Origin: Morella rubra
Lineage: Eukaryota; Streptophyta; Magnoliopsida; Fagales; Myricaceae
DNA length: 64,000 nucleotides
Assembly: GCA_003952965.2 (NCBI GenBank)
Contig: CM025853.1
Coordinates: forward strand, 28,609,752-28,673,751
Direction of reading: 5' to 3'
Positions 32,983 through 45,228 of this stretch are shown in pieces. The notes under the pieces are model-generated. The model was not told the origin of the DNA, did no database searches, and was given only the letters and a program-made list of their open reading frames with translations. Position numbers and translations under genes: made by a program. Position 1 is the first letter of the stretch. Every line of letters starts with the position of its first letter.

Positions 32983-34556
32983 CTATTTTGTTCTACTTGA
33001 TCTTTTGTGGAGTCTCAAACCAGAATAGAGAACGAGCAACATAAATGCTACTCCACCAAGCATAGAAATCAACACAGACGCTGCTACCTTGGCACAAAAA
33101 CTTCCAAACACGTTACATACCTTTTGCCACTGCACGCGAGAATTCCCTTCATAGGCAACTAAGCCAATGGCGGCGGAGGCTCCACTGCCGGAGAAGAGCA
33201 GTGCCACCATTAGTGAATCACCGACGAAAATCGCCAACTCTAAGATGTTGTTCCCACCCATGCTTGTGAATGAAAGGAGCAGTGACAGGACTGCATATGA
33301 AGATGCTATGATATTTGCCACCATCAGATACCTAGCAAAAAGACCATGGCAATGTTAAATCCCGTTTCCTTCTTTTCTCCTTTCTGGTATCTATTAGAAA
33401 CGCTGTATGACATAGGTAGGGAGTATTGTGTTTCGAAAGACAGCACCATTATTTTAGAAAAGTACCATCCACTCCAAAGCCAAATAACAAAACCAAAAAA
33501 CGACAGAGACAAAGATAGAAGAAGGCATAACATATATGATGTTGTTGGGTTTGGATTCAAACCAGTTACGGTTCCAAACAATTCATGATCCACGGTTAGG
33601 ATCGTTGCTTCCAGATCTTGAGCCTCACACACGACCACGTCATTTAATGAGGTCTGGCTTGTGCCATATCGGCTCTTCATTGAGCCAATCAGGTGCTAGC
33701 CATGCCCTCTTTTTTCGTACCCCCGGTCGGACCACTAAAATTAACTTGCGACCAGTGCTCTGACACTGCTTGAACGCCCCCATGAGAGCCCTTTTTTTTT
33801 AAGTGTTTTTGGGTTCGTCGAGTCTGGGGATTTGGAGGATTTAGAAGTGAGTTTCGAAATAGGGGATTTGGGAAAAAAAAATAATAACAATAAGGGGCAT
33901 TCCAATCAGAGCACTGGTTCTCCAAGTTAATTTTAGTGCTTCCATTGGTACGAGTCTAGAGACGAAAAAGGGGGGCATGGCTCGCACCTGGTCGGTTCGG
34001 TGAGAAGCCAAGTCGAGCTGGCACAGGCCAGGCCTCATTAAATGACGTAGTCGTGTGTGAGGTGTTGGATTTGGGAGAAGCAATCCAGACCGCGTCCTGT
34101 TATGTTTGGAGCCGTATAGTCTGGCTGAAATCCGACCTGAATGTTGTTAGAATCCCATTAACGTTAAGAACTTCCAATTGTGAAGTGTATTGTCAAACTG
34201 CAAGCAATTTTCTTAAAAACAAAAAGATTCAAAAGAATATATGTCAATAAATGAAGAGGACCGAATATGCAGCAAAATAAAGCAATCTGCAGAAAATCTC
34301 AATAAACCAAAAAAAGGTTATACCAAGAAAACATTTGAGGGAATATAAAGAAAATTTACACGAAGGCAGACTGGTACTGCCACTTAGCAGTAACCGGAAC
34401 ATGAAGAGGAGGCAGGCTTGACACGATCTGAATTGGTACAATCTTAGTCTGCTTATCCACCCCAAGCAGTATTGCAGACACCAATGTTAGTGCAAAGGCC
34501 AAAAGCCTGAGAAGTAAGTCACAGCCTCCCCTCCTCGCCTTGTTCTCGCCCTCCAT
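32983..34556 (-). CDS. CASP-like membrane protein (CASPL1 type), 2 exons
   Basis: Four-helix plasma-membrane protein of the CASP/CASPL (DUF588) family; founding members form the Casparian-strip membrane domain, most others are uncharacterised. Exons 34360-34556 and 32983-33331 on the minus strand; total 546 nt, 181 aa. TM1 carries the family Arg (CDLLLRLLAFALTLVSAIL), TM2 is FVYLMVANIIASSYAVLS, TM3 carries the family Asp (IFVGDSLMVALLF), TM4 is VAASVLISMLGGVAFMLLV. Both termini are short and basic and face the cytoplasm by family rule. The 1028-nt intron splits a Val codon and contains a large inverted repeat. The sequence diverges from the CASPL gene at 42.4 kb, so these are not recent copies of each other. 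Confidence 0.93.
33585..34105. repeat. Long imperfect inverted repeat within a CASPL intron
   Basis: Arm 1 (about 33585-33765) and arm 2 (about 33900-34105) match in opposite orientation: for example CCTCACACACGACCACGTCA with inverted CCTCACACACGACTACGTCA, and ACTAAAATTAACTTG with the same in arm 2. The spacer is about 135 nt. Transcripts of this intron could fold into a hairpin of about 150 bp. It may be a foldback transposon or two opposed copies of one repeat. Confidence 0.75.
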
Positions 34557-37500
34557 TATTTCCGAACCACTCTAAAGAGAAAGTACGAAGTCTAAAGAGG
34601 CAAAAAGAGACTGAAAAAGAAAACTAGTGAGAAGCCTTAAATAGGAGAGAGCGAGAGTGTGAATGAGAGAGGTTTTGGTCAAGGGGCAGTGCGTGAACTC
34701 CGCGTTTAGTTTCTGCATTGTTAGGAGTGAGCAGAAGGGGTCCATAACGCCGATTATTTCTAAAGCCATTAAGGCAAAACTAGAACAACAAAAGGCAATT
34801 AAGGCAAGGAGATAAGTCTGCGTGGTAAGGAGTTTGGTGCATACAGCATACTGCAGAGAACGAAAAAATAGTGCGATACGATGCTGCAGTCCTAGGTGTT
34901 AGACCAGCCTCCACATATTTGGCCGGCCTAGAGTGATTAATTAAGCAATTAATATGGTGCTTTTTTCCCTATATTTATCACTTATGTTTCTAAGGTATAT
35001 TTTTTCTTGATGGTTTGGAACTAGCTTTAAGTAAGATAATATTGCAGTAGTGTAAAATATAAAGAAAAGGAGATGAGAAACCCCCCACAATCACTCGAGT
35101 ACATATGATACAGTCCGAGAAAAGAGAGAACACAATTTAGAGGAAAACATCAACATAATCTGATGTTTCCCAGCGATTTGGCCAATAAAAGGACCATGTA
35201 ATTAGCAGTTGATTTTGGTATATATCGTGCCATTGACGCAACAGGAATCATAACTGGTAATTGGATAGCTTTGGCTTTTTTGTGCTTATTTTGAGAGATA
35301 ATTGTGTTGTCTCTTTATGACAACTGACGCAGAAAGGAAAGATGGTTGGCATCTACACTGACACGGACGGGAACAGCCTTCGGGCTTTCCTTGAGGTGGA
35401 ATTTAACCCGCCCAGATACCTAAGTGGCAGCCGGAGAGACCACTAGAGTGTGGGTTAGGTGCACACTCAACAGTTTAAGCCACTTGAGTAAAAAAATCAA
35501 GACTTAAATGAAAAGCTTATGAATGAACCGGTCAGTTTATTTGAAATTTGTCATTAAATTCAACTCGTTTAAATACTAGATCAGATCTAGGTCTTGTGCA
35601 AATAAATGGGTGCGCAGATTTATATCGTTATTTAAAAAAAATAACTCATCTATGTCTTTTTTCGTCTTACAAGAGGTTTGGAATTTCCTTAATAGTTGGG
35701 GAAATATCTCAAAGCAAAATAAGAATGAACTCATATGCATTGTGCAATCAATAAATGTTTGATTGTTAAAATTTTAAATGATGGAATCGGTAAAAAAATT
35801 AAGAAAAAAAAATTTAAATAAATTTTTTTATATTTATTTAAAATAAAAAGTGATAATGATAATATAAAAATTATATAATTATTTTTTCAGGGGTAAAAAT
35901 TTTGATAGCTCTAAACTTTGACTTCCAAACGTCTCATAAAGAGGAAAAATTAATGGACAAAAAATTCCATTGATTTTTGTCTACATGTGTGATGTGTGGA
36001 TCGAATCGGATCCCTGTTGAACTTCAGCTCATATACAGCTGGCTTGTTGATAATGGTCCACACAAGGGGACAGTTCGGAAGTCAAATTTGAGCAGTATGG
36101 GCAAACTTCTAGGCATTAAAGTTCCCAACCAAATGTCACCCACGAGAAGGGCCACAAGGAAAGGTCGCTAAAGGGCGGCCTTAAAATGGAACAGTTCCAT
36201 TACAATAATTGTTCTTTTCTTCGTCACAGAAGTATGGGATCCTTATCTTTTCATATTTTTGTGATTTTGACCTCCAGATTACAAACGTCCACAAAGTCTG
36301 ATCTTTAATATTGTCTGCATCCCACCCGCCTCTCCTATTATACAAACAGATTAAGCACACGATAAAAAAAAGAAAAAAAAAAAAGATTAAGCACACTGTA
36401 TACAACTGCAACTCTTTTCGTTTTTTTTTTTTTTTTTTTGCTAAAATAAGTTAGCAAGTAGTATTAATCCAAAAGTACAAAGGGAGCAAGGCTCCAAATG
36501 AGTACTCTTATTTTCTTACACCTTTTTTCTTTTGTTTTTTCTAAATAATGTCAGGAGGCTTGCATTAAAGGTTAGAACGACAAAATAAGGAATACAATGA
36601 AATCCAACCTAATACTCAATCTTATTTTCTTACTCCAACTAAGAAACTGCAAGCATGGTATATTTTTTTATAAAGAGGGTTGTTGTTACGGTGCACACAG
36701 CTAAAGATTTTATTGTCACCAATGTTAGGGTTACATCGTAAAGTACTTATATGAAATCTCTAAATCCAGACCACTTTGCCCATTTGCATCCCTAAAACCT
36801 ATTAGATTTGAAATACTTGTATACGATAGGTTTTAAGAGACCATTTTGCCCCACTTATCAGGAGATTCTAAGTGGTGTTTGCAAACCATTCTAAACTTTT
36901 GGTCAAGAAAATAATCATAAAATAATAATTCACCATGATAAATAATCTATTTTTATTATAATAAATATAAAAAATTTACTAAAATTATCTTTCTTCACCA
37001 CAAGGTCAATAATAGGAGCGAACAAGAATAACTCTACACATGATCAATTACTTACATTTGCAATATTTACGCTTGTACCTTCATATAGCTAATTTGCTGT
37101 AGGGTAAAGGGTTCTGATACTAAAGCTCTTGGCAGTGCTCTATTCCTGTGGGGGCTAATAGTACAGTTTCTGTTGTTCTCTTCAATGCTGTTGCAAAACA
37201 ACGTCAATCGCTTACTTCTGAAAAGGTACTTTCAAGTCATGGCAACAATTTTCGACTTTAAATGAGGGAGGAAAATTGATTCCGCCAAATAAATCACCGT
37301 CCTTTTGGTTAGATGCTACTTTCCTTTTTGCTCCCACACTGAATAGACGGGGAGTGAAAGAAAAGACAATGAAAATGCATAATTGAAACATGATAAGAAG
37401 TGAAGAGGAAAAAGAGAATTTAAGTAATTTAGTCATTAATTTTTTCGGTTTTAAAAATATATAAGTAAAAAGTCTTTATTTATATAAAAAAAAAAATACA

Positions 37501-40500
37501 AAACAAGATAAAAAAAAAAAAAGATTTATATATTTAAATTTAAATTTATAAAATTTCGATAATATATCACATTAAAATTTAATTTAATATTTTAATAATA
37601 TAATATCAAATCTTATAAATTTATTACTATCTCTGACAATTAAACATACAATAAATTAGAGACAACCAGCACTCGAAAAGTCCTGGCTCTTAAATCGATA
37701 TAAAACCTCCAAAATAGGATAACCACAGCCTCTTTAAAATAAAAAAAAAAAAAGAAAAGGATAACCACAGCCTACAGAAGACCATTAACGAGGGAGTTTG
37801 ATTGGATGTGCCAAGATCAAGTAAAGTGACGTCTAACGACCTTAAAGAATTAAGTGCATGTAGGAGGAGGAGGAGGATAGTGTCAACAAACTAACACTAA
37901 CTTCGCGTTGAATCTGTTGGTTTGAAGTACAGCCTTCCTCAGACTTGTCAATTTTCAGGAAGAACACCCAAACATAAGAACATCAGCATCTTTTTCTCTA
38001 AACAAGAAAAAAAAAGGGACGAGATGCGTAACAAAGATGTTACAAAGTCCTCCACAGGCTATTGAATCTGCTCTATGGCAATGCTTCTAAATGTTATTTC
38101 TTCCTGATTGACTTATTGATCCTTCAACTTGCACTGCATCATGTCACGCCTTTAATGGTATTTAAGAGGTGCAAATGCTTTAAGGAGCTGCTAATATCTC
38201 AGTAGCATCATGGTTAGCACAGACAAAAACAGAGCACAGTTGCAGCCCATTACTGCTAGAAAAAAAAAAAAAAAAAAGTAACTTTGGCCACCCCCATGAC
38301 ACCAAAGCACAATCAACAACGCACATAGCCACAGGACAGAACTACAGCTTTGCGCACAACCAACTCACATGGCCACAAAGAGGTTATAGGAGGGAAAAGA
38401 AGGTGACTAAAGTAGGGTCATGCGATAACTGTGATAAAGAATACTTGGTGTCATCCTGAACCGAGAAAAAAAAAAGTTCCCTGTTCTGGTGTCCATTACC
38501 TATTCTAGAGGACAAATAACCTCTCGGTATAAAGGCCATTGGCCGGGCGCTGTAAACAGTACACTATAGTGTGGCTATTCTGATTAATGGTTCCCTCTTC
38601 ATCTTGGAAACCCCACAAACATTACTGAACAAACTTCACTTTTGACTAATTCGAAGGAATAGCGCATTCTTGAATGCTCTGTTGCCAAATCTTCTTTGAA
38701 CAACCTGCAGACAGAGTAACTTGCGTTACGGTTATCTATAAGGATAGCACACATGGTCCATAACTCATTAATAGTGTATTTTACATTTAGAATATCGTGT
38801 GATCTATAGAAAATGGGATAAAAACAAGGCAAGATTAATGTGGTTTGACTTGGCGTTAGTAGGTTACATCATGAAACAGAGACAGCAGCAGTACAGGGTT
38901 TTCAGACATCACAACCAGCAGAGCAGAGCATTCAGACATCACAAGATGAGCAAAATAGACTCGAGGCAGCACAAATGATAAGAATGGTCTCCTCAGAGCT
39001 CAATCACTTTTATTTCCTCTATAGCTTTTACTCATTTTTTATCCTTATCTTATATATTCTTCATATTTGAACAATCACATAGTTGAATATGAGTGGCGGA
39101 AAACACATCATCTTTAGGCATGAGGATCCTCGATAATTTCTTGCCCGAATTGGTACAATTTAAAGAGAGATATACACAATAGGTATATCTTATTTTGAGG
39201 TCTATACTTCCCAAAACTTTGTATGAACAGCATTAAAAAGTGTAACGTCTACCTATCGTATCTATCTCTCTTTAAATTCTGTCATACAATTTGAATAAAA
39301 ATTATAGATGATCCTAATCCAATTCTTAATAAGTAGCTCTGTTCTTTTGGTGCCTAATGACATGGTCCAACAAAGGTGAAACTTGGTATACGAATCAAAA
39401 AACAGGTGCTTCAAAAGCACATAGAAGTCATCGAAACTTTTTAAATAACAACTTCACTAATGAGAAATCCACTGAGCTAAAAGATGTCAGGGCAATATTA
39501 TTTTATACTGGTAACTTTACTTATAATTAGCCTCTGTTTTCATATAATAAAATGCTTAAGCAAATGTTGATTGAGGCGATCATGATAGAAATCAACAACT
39601 AAAGAGCTTAAAACAAAAAAAATGGTGGAAAGAGCTTAAAGTAAGATCCAAGTAAGGGCCCATGCAGGCTTACTAAAGTTTTCTTCTAAACTACTTTGTC
39701 CCACTTTCGAGCAACAACTTGCAAGGTTGATTGCAGCATCACCGACATGCTTGGGCTGCAGAAAAAGGGCAAAAACAAAAAGGGTGGGCCGAACACGAGG
39801 GTCCACTATGAAGCCCAATAAGGGTGTCTGGCTAGCATCTCTAACAGACTGGTAATCTGGATTGAAGAGTACAGCACATTCTACATCCAGATCTTTCGAG
39901 AAGCAGGGGTCCATGGACTGCATCCAGAAACATAGAAGTACAAATTCTTGAATCAGTCAACCTCTTTATCCAGCAGCCAGAAAAAGGTCGAACTCTATGT
40001 TCAGATTCAAAACTGTACTGAAAAATCTAGCTGGAGGTTGAATAGGAAGAAACCTCAATTTTTCAAACCATGCTGACAGATATAAACTGTTTTTTTCCTT
40101 TAAAGAAAGGAGGAAAGTACTTCGAAATTTATTAAAAACCTTCATTTATGACGAAGAAAAACATATTATTCCGAAACTTTGAGAAAGTCCTGCAAAGTTT
40201 TCATTTTAGGACTTCTTTGTTGATGTGTTCCAAAAGTTCATCAGCAAAACTTTTCTTAATTGAGGCCATCTCCAAAGTCCAAAGTCGTAGGCCGTGACTA
40301 TGATGCCTGGATATCTTATATGGGAACGCCGAGATCAGCATCGGGTTCACAATTGAACCTCTTATTTTGTGGTTGAAATCAACGGTGGACTTGCACTTGA
40401 CAATACTTCAATATTTCTGGAGTCCTGCTTGGGTGCTTGGATTAATATGAGCCGCCTAGATGGAGAAGAACGTGGAAACACATATAAAAAACTATACAAT

Positions 40501-42413
40501 AAATAAACAAAGATTCAAACTTTGATCTCTAAAGAAGATATGGTTTCCTTTTCATGCTTTTCTTGCGGTGCAATCCGACGTATGATCCCAAGCTATCGCA
40601 GAAAAATTGCAAAACTTACCTTCCAAGTAATTTCTTACTAATCTTTCATAATCAATCTATAAGATTTGATATGATATTATACATATCAGATATTCGATTT
40701 TGAGATATTATCAAGATTGCAAATATTTAAATTTAAAAGTAGGAAATTTTATGACTTTTACATTAATGTAAGTCTTTTAAACTAAACCAATTATATCTTT
40801 TCTTTCATGTCGGCCAATAGCCATCAGACAAGAGATAAGTTTTTTTTTACCTAATCATGGCTGAATATATGTGATAGTCAAATCTTCGATGGGATGGATT
40901 GAAGCTTCTGTCCAACTAATGTGAACAACTCATTCAACCAAAAGGATAAACTCTCCTCTAGTATGACGTGCAATGTGAAGAATTTCGCAGTCATCCATTG
41001 ACTATTCCTAATGAATCTCTTGAAGCTTCTGGCGATAAACATACAGAAAAACTGGTCTCTCTTGGAAATCCTTATGGGTTTGAAGTCTCTGATCACGTTC
41101 TAATGAATGGTAGATTTGCAGGTGTTCTCTTGAAAAGGAAGTTGGCCATCTTATGGACATCCATACACCCACAAAATGAATCCAATCGTTTAAGTTTGAC
41201 AGTACGAGATAAAACAAGAGAAACTGACACCTTGTTGTTTCCTGTACGCCCACAGTATTGATGTTTGGGGGAACAAGGAAAGGAAATTAGTAGGGTTAGC
41301 TTTATGTTTAATGGAAATCAAGCGGGATTGAACACTTTACTCTCCATTATGGGTTCCTTTATCCAAACCCCACAATTCAAACACTGCACATGGATTAGGA
41401 AAAAGTTGAAGCAGAGAAAAATAAAGAGGCAGGGTGCCGGCTAAAGCTTCTAGAAGGTGGATTTCCACACGAAATTGCCAAGATACAAGCTTGATCATAA
41501 ATCATTCGAGCCTAAATAACCAAATTAATGTCTGTTGACGAGCAGTGCAATTGTTCTACTTTTTGCTACTTTTCCAGTCCTATCAAAACGTTTGGAAACT
41601 TTTGCTAGATTTGGATCATATTTTACCATTTCATCAATTTGGATTTGCTGAATTTGCTGTATGAAGTCTGTTGAACCATATCAAGTTTTTCTTCCAAGTG
41701 GTGGGAAGGACAGCATTTCCAAGCGGTGGGATGGCCCAGTAGATATATGCTGCAACTTTTCTCTGTTTTTTAAAGATCAAAATGGGTATTAGCTCCACCA
41801 ACATGGTAATCTAAATTATCTTTGAAGTGTGTACAGATGTGTTCCTTAGCTGTGCTTCCAAAAGGACTTAATTAAAGTTGGTGGGAGTAACCTGTAACCG
41901 GTTAGATAAATGGCGTCTACAGAAAGAAAGGGGTGCAGTCTCTCCAAGGGCCACCTTGTGCGAAAGTCTATGCATGCAACCGATACTCCAGGTGGAAAGA
42001 TCTTCTAATCACGTTTTCTTGGGGTGTAAATCCTCCATAATCTTCCAATCACAATCCCATAATCAGAATCTGATGTTCTTTAATACCTCGTTGGGCAACC
42101 AACTTTTTTTAAAACAAAAATACAGCACATTTTCTTCAGTCAGACTTATATTTTAACAATATGGAAAAGCTGCAGTGTGAATAGGACGACGACGTTCCCA
42201 GGGACTGGAAAGAGGAGATCAGTCAAACCAATACACTTGGCGTGCGGGGAATTCCTACTTCAATATGTCAGACTTTTGGCTATTTGCCCCCGAACCCTCC
42301 TATATATAAACACACATATATTGTTCACCTTTCGCTTATCCAACCCCTATCTTCTATCGCTTGGAGTATTAGGCATAAAAACTCAAGAGTATTAGCCACT
42401 TCCATTAACACCC
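34557..42413. other. Large intergenic region between two CASPL genes
   Basis: No gene supported in nearly 8 kb. AT-rich, with homopolymer runs (for example T at 36421-36439), an AGG microsatellite near 37865, a hairpin-forming repeat at 39157-39278 and a copy of the 31.3-kb sequence at 39395-40080 that has gained about 260 nt. Open frames at 40968-41261 and 41878-42156 match nothing I know. Confidence 0.5.
39157..39278. repeat. Inverted repeat, 29-nt arms
   Basis: AATTTAAAGAGAGATATACA near 39157 and its inverse near 39250-39278 (inverse reads AATTTAAAGAGAGATAGATA) match in about 25 of 29 positions over about 65 nt of spacer. It may be a MITE remnant. Confidence 0.55.
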
Positions 42414-44192
42414 ATGGCTTCCACTGATTATAAGGCTGACACAGAACGGGGCAAGGAAGTCGTCCCACCCGCCGCACCTCCCACCGTTAACTGCTTTGCT
42501 GCTGATATCACCCTCAGGGTCTTGTTATTTGTAGCTTCAGTGGCTGCTGTCGTCTCCATAGTCACTGCCAACCAAACCAAGATAATTCCTGTCTTAGGAG
42601 AGCGGGAGGCCAAATTTAATCACTTGAAGGCTTTCATGTAAGTTACACGCCCTTTATATTTACGAAATTCTGTGTCTACTTGCATAAAATTCATAGTAAC
42701 ATATACATGGAGTGTGCATGGCATGCAGTACTCTGTTGCTGCTTTTTTCTTTTGGGGAGGGGTGTGTGTCTTACGTTTACTCGGCAATTAGACATGATTT
42801 CAACTGCGCGTTCCATATGCAGCATGAGTTCCAGCATGGTTTCTACTTGCAAACATAGACATGACCGCCCATGTTTCCCAGTGACTAAGAATATATAGGA
42901 TGAATATAAGCAGCCACTTCGCTGCTCCAATATGCAGTTCTAGATCAAGATCAGAACTTCGAATAATAGGCGGCCGGTCCAGAAATTATAGGCGGAGCAT
43001 ACATGAAGTTGCAGCTGATACTTGAAAAATGGTCTAAAATACCAGGGATTTCCAAAGGTGTCTTAAGGGATAGACTGTTTTCATTTAAAAAATTAAGAGT
43101 CTTAATTAATCTACGTCATTAATGAATTGAGACTAATTTGAGTACACTTATACAAGTCATATTATTCATTAAATGACGTGAATTAATTAAAATATTTAGA
43201 TTTTTTAGATAAAACACCGCCTATCTCTTAAAACATTTTCGAAAATCCCTCCTTGGGAGGAATCTTTACCCAAAATATAAGGCATTAGTCATTAGGAAAA
43301 ATGGAAAAGAAGATACTGTACTCGGTCTTAGCCAAGTTGATCAGCGGATTAATCATTCCACCCATTATTGGATAGGAGGGGGGCCACAGCACATGACGTG
43401 CGTCATGCATGTACACCAATTATGAATGAATCCAATGACTAAATCTGTTTTTCTATAAGCGGCTATAACAAGTTGGCTTAAACAATGAGTTTTGCGCATG
43501 GCGACAAGAAAATATGATTTTTCTATAACAAGTGGGCAGAGAGAAAGAGACAAGGAATATCCATAGAGAAATTATCCAAATGGTTGAAAAACTAAGACAG
43601 TGAGATTTGTTTCATGGGATTCCGTTCGCAAACAAGACAAAATAAAACTTGTTACCTTCTTTTGATATCTGACAAAAATATGAAATAATTGTTGCTAATT
43701 ACACATATGACCCTGCAGATACTTTGTGGTGGCGCTGTCCATAGCTGGTCTTTATAGTATCATCACGACATTAGCATCTATCTCGGTTCTCTCGAAGCCT
43801 GCATTATCAACGAAGTTGTTACTCTACTTTGCATTCTGGGATGTGGTAAGCTAGCTCTCCCTTCTCTTTCGTTCTGTGCATAGTAAGTTTTCGAAGAAGA
43901 AGAACAGCAGCGGCAATTTCTGTGCAAATCAAGATTATCTAATCTATGTATTATATGATCAATGCAGTTGGTATTGGGCCTAGTAGCTTCAGCCACCGGC
44001 ACTGCCGGCGGCGTTGCATATGTGGGATGGAAAGGGGAGGACCACGCGGGCTGGGCTGAGCTGTGTTCCACTTATGATAAATTTTGTCACCATGTGGCTG
44101 GCTCCCTTGCTGTCTCCTTGTTCGCTTCCGTTGTGCTTGTCTTACTTAGCTGGCTCTCCATTTACACCCTCCACAGCCGGATCCCCAAGTAG
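42414..44192 (+). CDS. CASP-like membrane protein (CASPL1 type), 3 exons
   Basis: Exons 42414-42637, 43719-43845, 43968-44192; total 576 nt, 191 aa. Four transmembrane helices in the CASPL order: TM1 [20 protein letters not shown] with the conserved Arg, TM2 [21 protein letters not shown]3 [19 protein letters not shown] with the conserved Asp at the exon 2/3 junction, TM4 [21 protein letters not shown]3 is followed by the family motif [14 protein letters not shown] and a Cys in the second outer loop (YDKFC). The acidic-basic N-terminus ([11 protein letters not shown]) is cytoplasmic. Family members scaffold membrane domains in cell-wall modification; the exact role is unknown. All introns are GT-AG. 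The three-exon layout differs from the two-exon CASPL gene at 33-34.5 kb. Confidence 0.94.
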
Positions 44193-44957
44193 ACCCATCA
44201 CAAACCCCCTTCAAGAACTCGTGTTGTGGTATATAAATCTTTAACGTGTGCATTTGTGTATATATATTCAGGGGCTTTTGCGTTTTGAAAGTTGTCTAGT
44301 ACTATTGTCTTGTTTCTTCGGCATATCTTGCCTTTGATTTGTTTGGCATGTAGTGAAGTTATCACGAATGTGACGTGCGATTGAATTCTGATATTGGATT
44401 TGTGCAACCTCTCTGGCTGTTCTTGTGCCTTGAGGTTCAAGTGCTTATTTTTGGGTGCTGGCATTGTGTTAAATAATTGCGAGTTGGTGTCCTAGCGGCT
44501 GGTCAAACTAGAACCTTCTCATGTGCTACATGCGTTAGTTGAGCACACTGCAGGCTGGTCGTGGTTGAAGATTAGAAGTACACCAATAATCGAACCCGGA
44601 TATTAATTTAAAAAAATGGGTTTTGTATGGTGGACATAGCGTGCACCTGCTGGCTGGCCCTGACTGGTCTGGCAAAATCATCTTGTTAGGGATTCGAGCT
44701 TCGCCTTTCTGCAGTGTCTGAGGCATTTTTCGTTTTTCATTAGTTGGCAAGCCCTAGCATAAAACAAGGCTATGAATGAAACAGAAATGGAAGACCATCC
44801 TTCATTACGTGTTTGGGTTGGCTGGTTTATGGGCCCTGTTGAGGCGGGCTGTCTTTCTCTACCCTTGGGTTGAGTGTTGAGCCACAGATTCGCTAGAAGC
44901 TTCCCAGCCTTCTCTGTAACAAGGAAGACCATTCAAGATGATTTGAGCTTTGGTGTG
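44193..44957. other. Intergenic region upstream of the U2 snRNA pair
   Basis: Contains the CASPL 3' UTR and no gene that can be supported. Confidence 0.5.
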
Positions 44958-45153
44958 AGCGGGGTGCGCCAGGCCCGTGCAGCAGTGCAAAGCATGAGCG
45001 ACGCTTAGAAGCCCCAGTAGCAAGCTATCGTACGGGCATTTCCCCTAAAAAAATTAATTTAATATCATGTGGTCCGATGGACCACGTATCAGATATTAAA
45101 CTGATAAGAACAGATACTACACTTGATCTTAGCCAAAAGGCCGAGAAAGGTAT
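44958..45153 (-). ncRNA. U2: U2 small nuclear RNA gene, copy 1
   Basis: Spliceosomal RNA that pairs with the branch point. On the minus strand it starts ATACCTTTCTCGGCCTTTTG, continues with the branch-point recognition sequence GTAGTA (in AGTGTAGTATCTGTTC), then a Sm-like AATTTTTTTAGG and the 3' hairpins, and ends near GGCGCACCCC. About 193-196 nt, the plant size. It is well conserved in the first 110 nt, so it may be functional. Transcribed by RNA polymerase II, with its own promoter (next entry). Confidence 0.93.
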
Positions 45154-45178
45154 GCTTTCGTTGTGAGCTTGCTGCGTG

Positions 45179-45228
45179 TTTTATACTCCATTCTGTTTCG
45201 TTTCTCTGACACCTGCTCCATGTGGGAA
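45179..45228 (-). promoter_or_regulatory. Plant snRNA promoter (USE plus TATA) of U2 copy 1
   Basis: Upstream on the minus strand are TTCCCACATGG, close to the plant upstream sequence element RTCCCACATCG (45218-45228), and AGTATAAAA (TATA box, 45179-45187). USE and TATA are about 33 nt apart and TATA about 33 nt from the RNA start, the spacing known for polymerase II snRNA genes in plants. Confidence 0.8.

Noticed and set aside
35370-35480. Moderately GC-rich block with GGGTTAAATTCC on the minus strand, considered as a tRNA or SINE
   Set aside because: Only one box-like motif; no cloverleaf could be drawn.
40968-41261. 97-codon plus-strand frame in the large intergenic region
   Set aside because: An antisense frame of similar length exists, no domain is recognisable and no splice partners were found.
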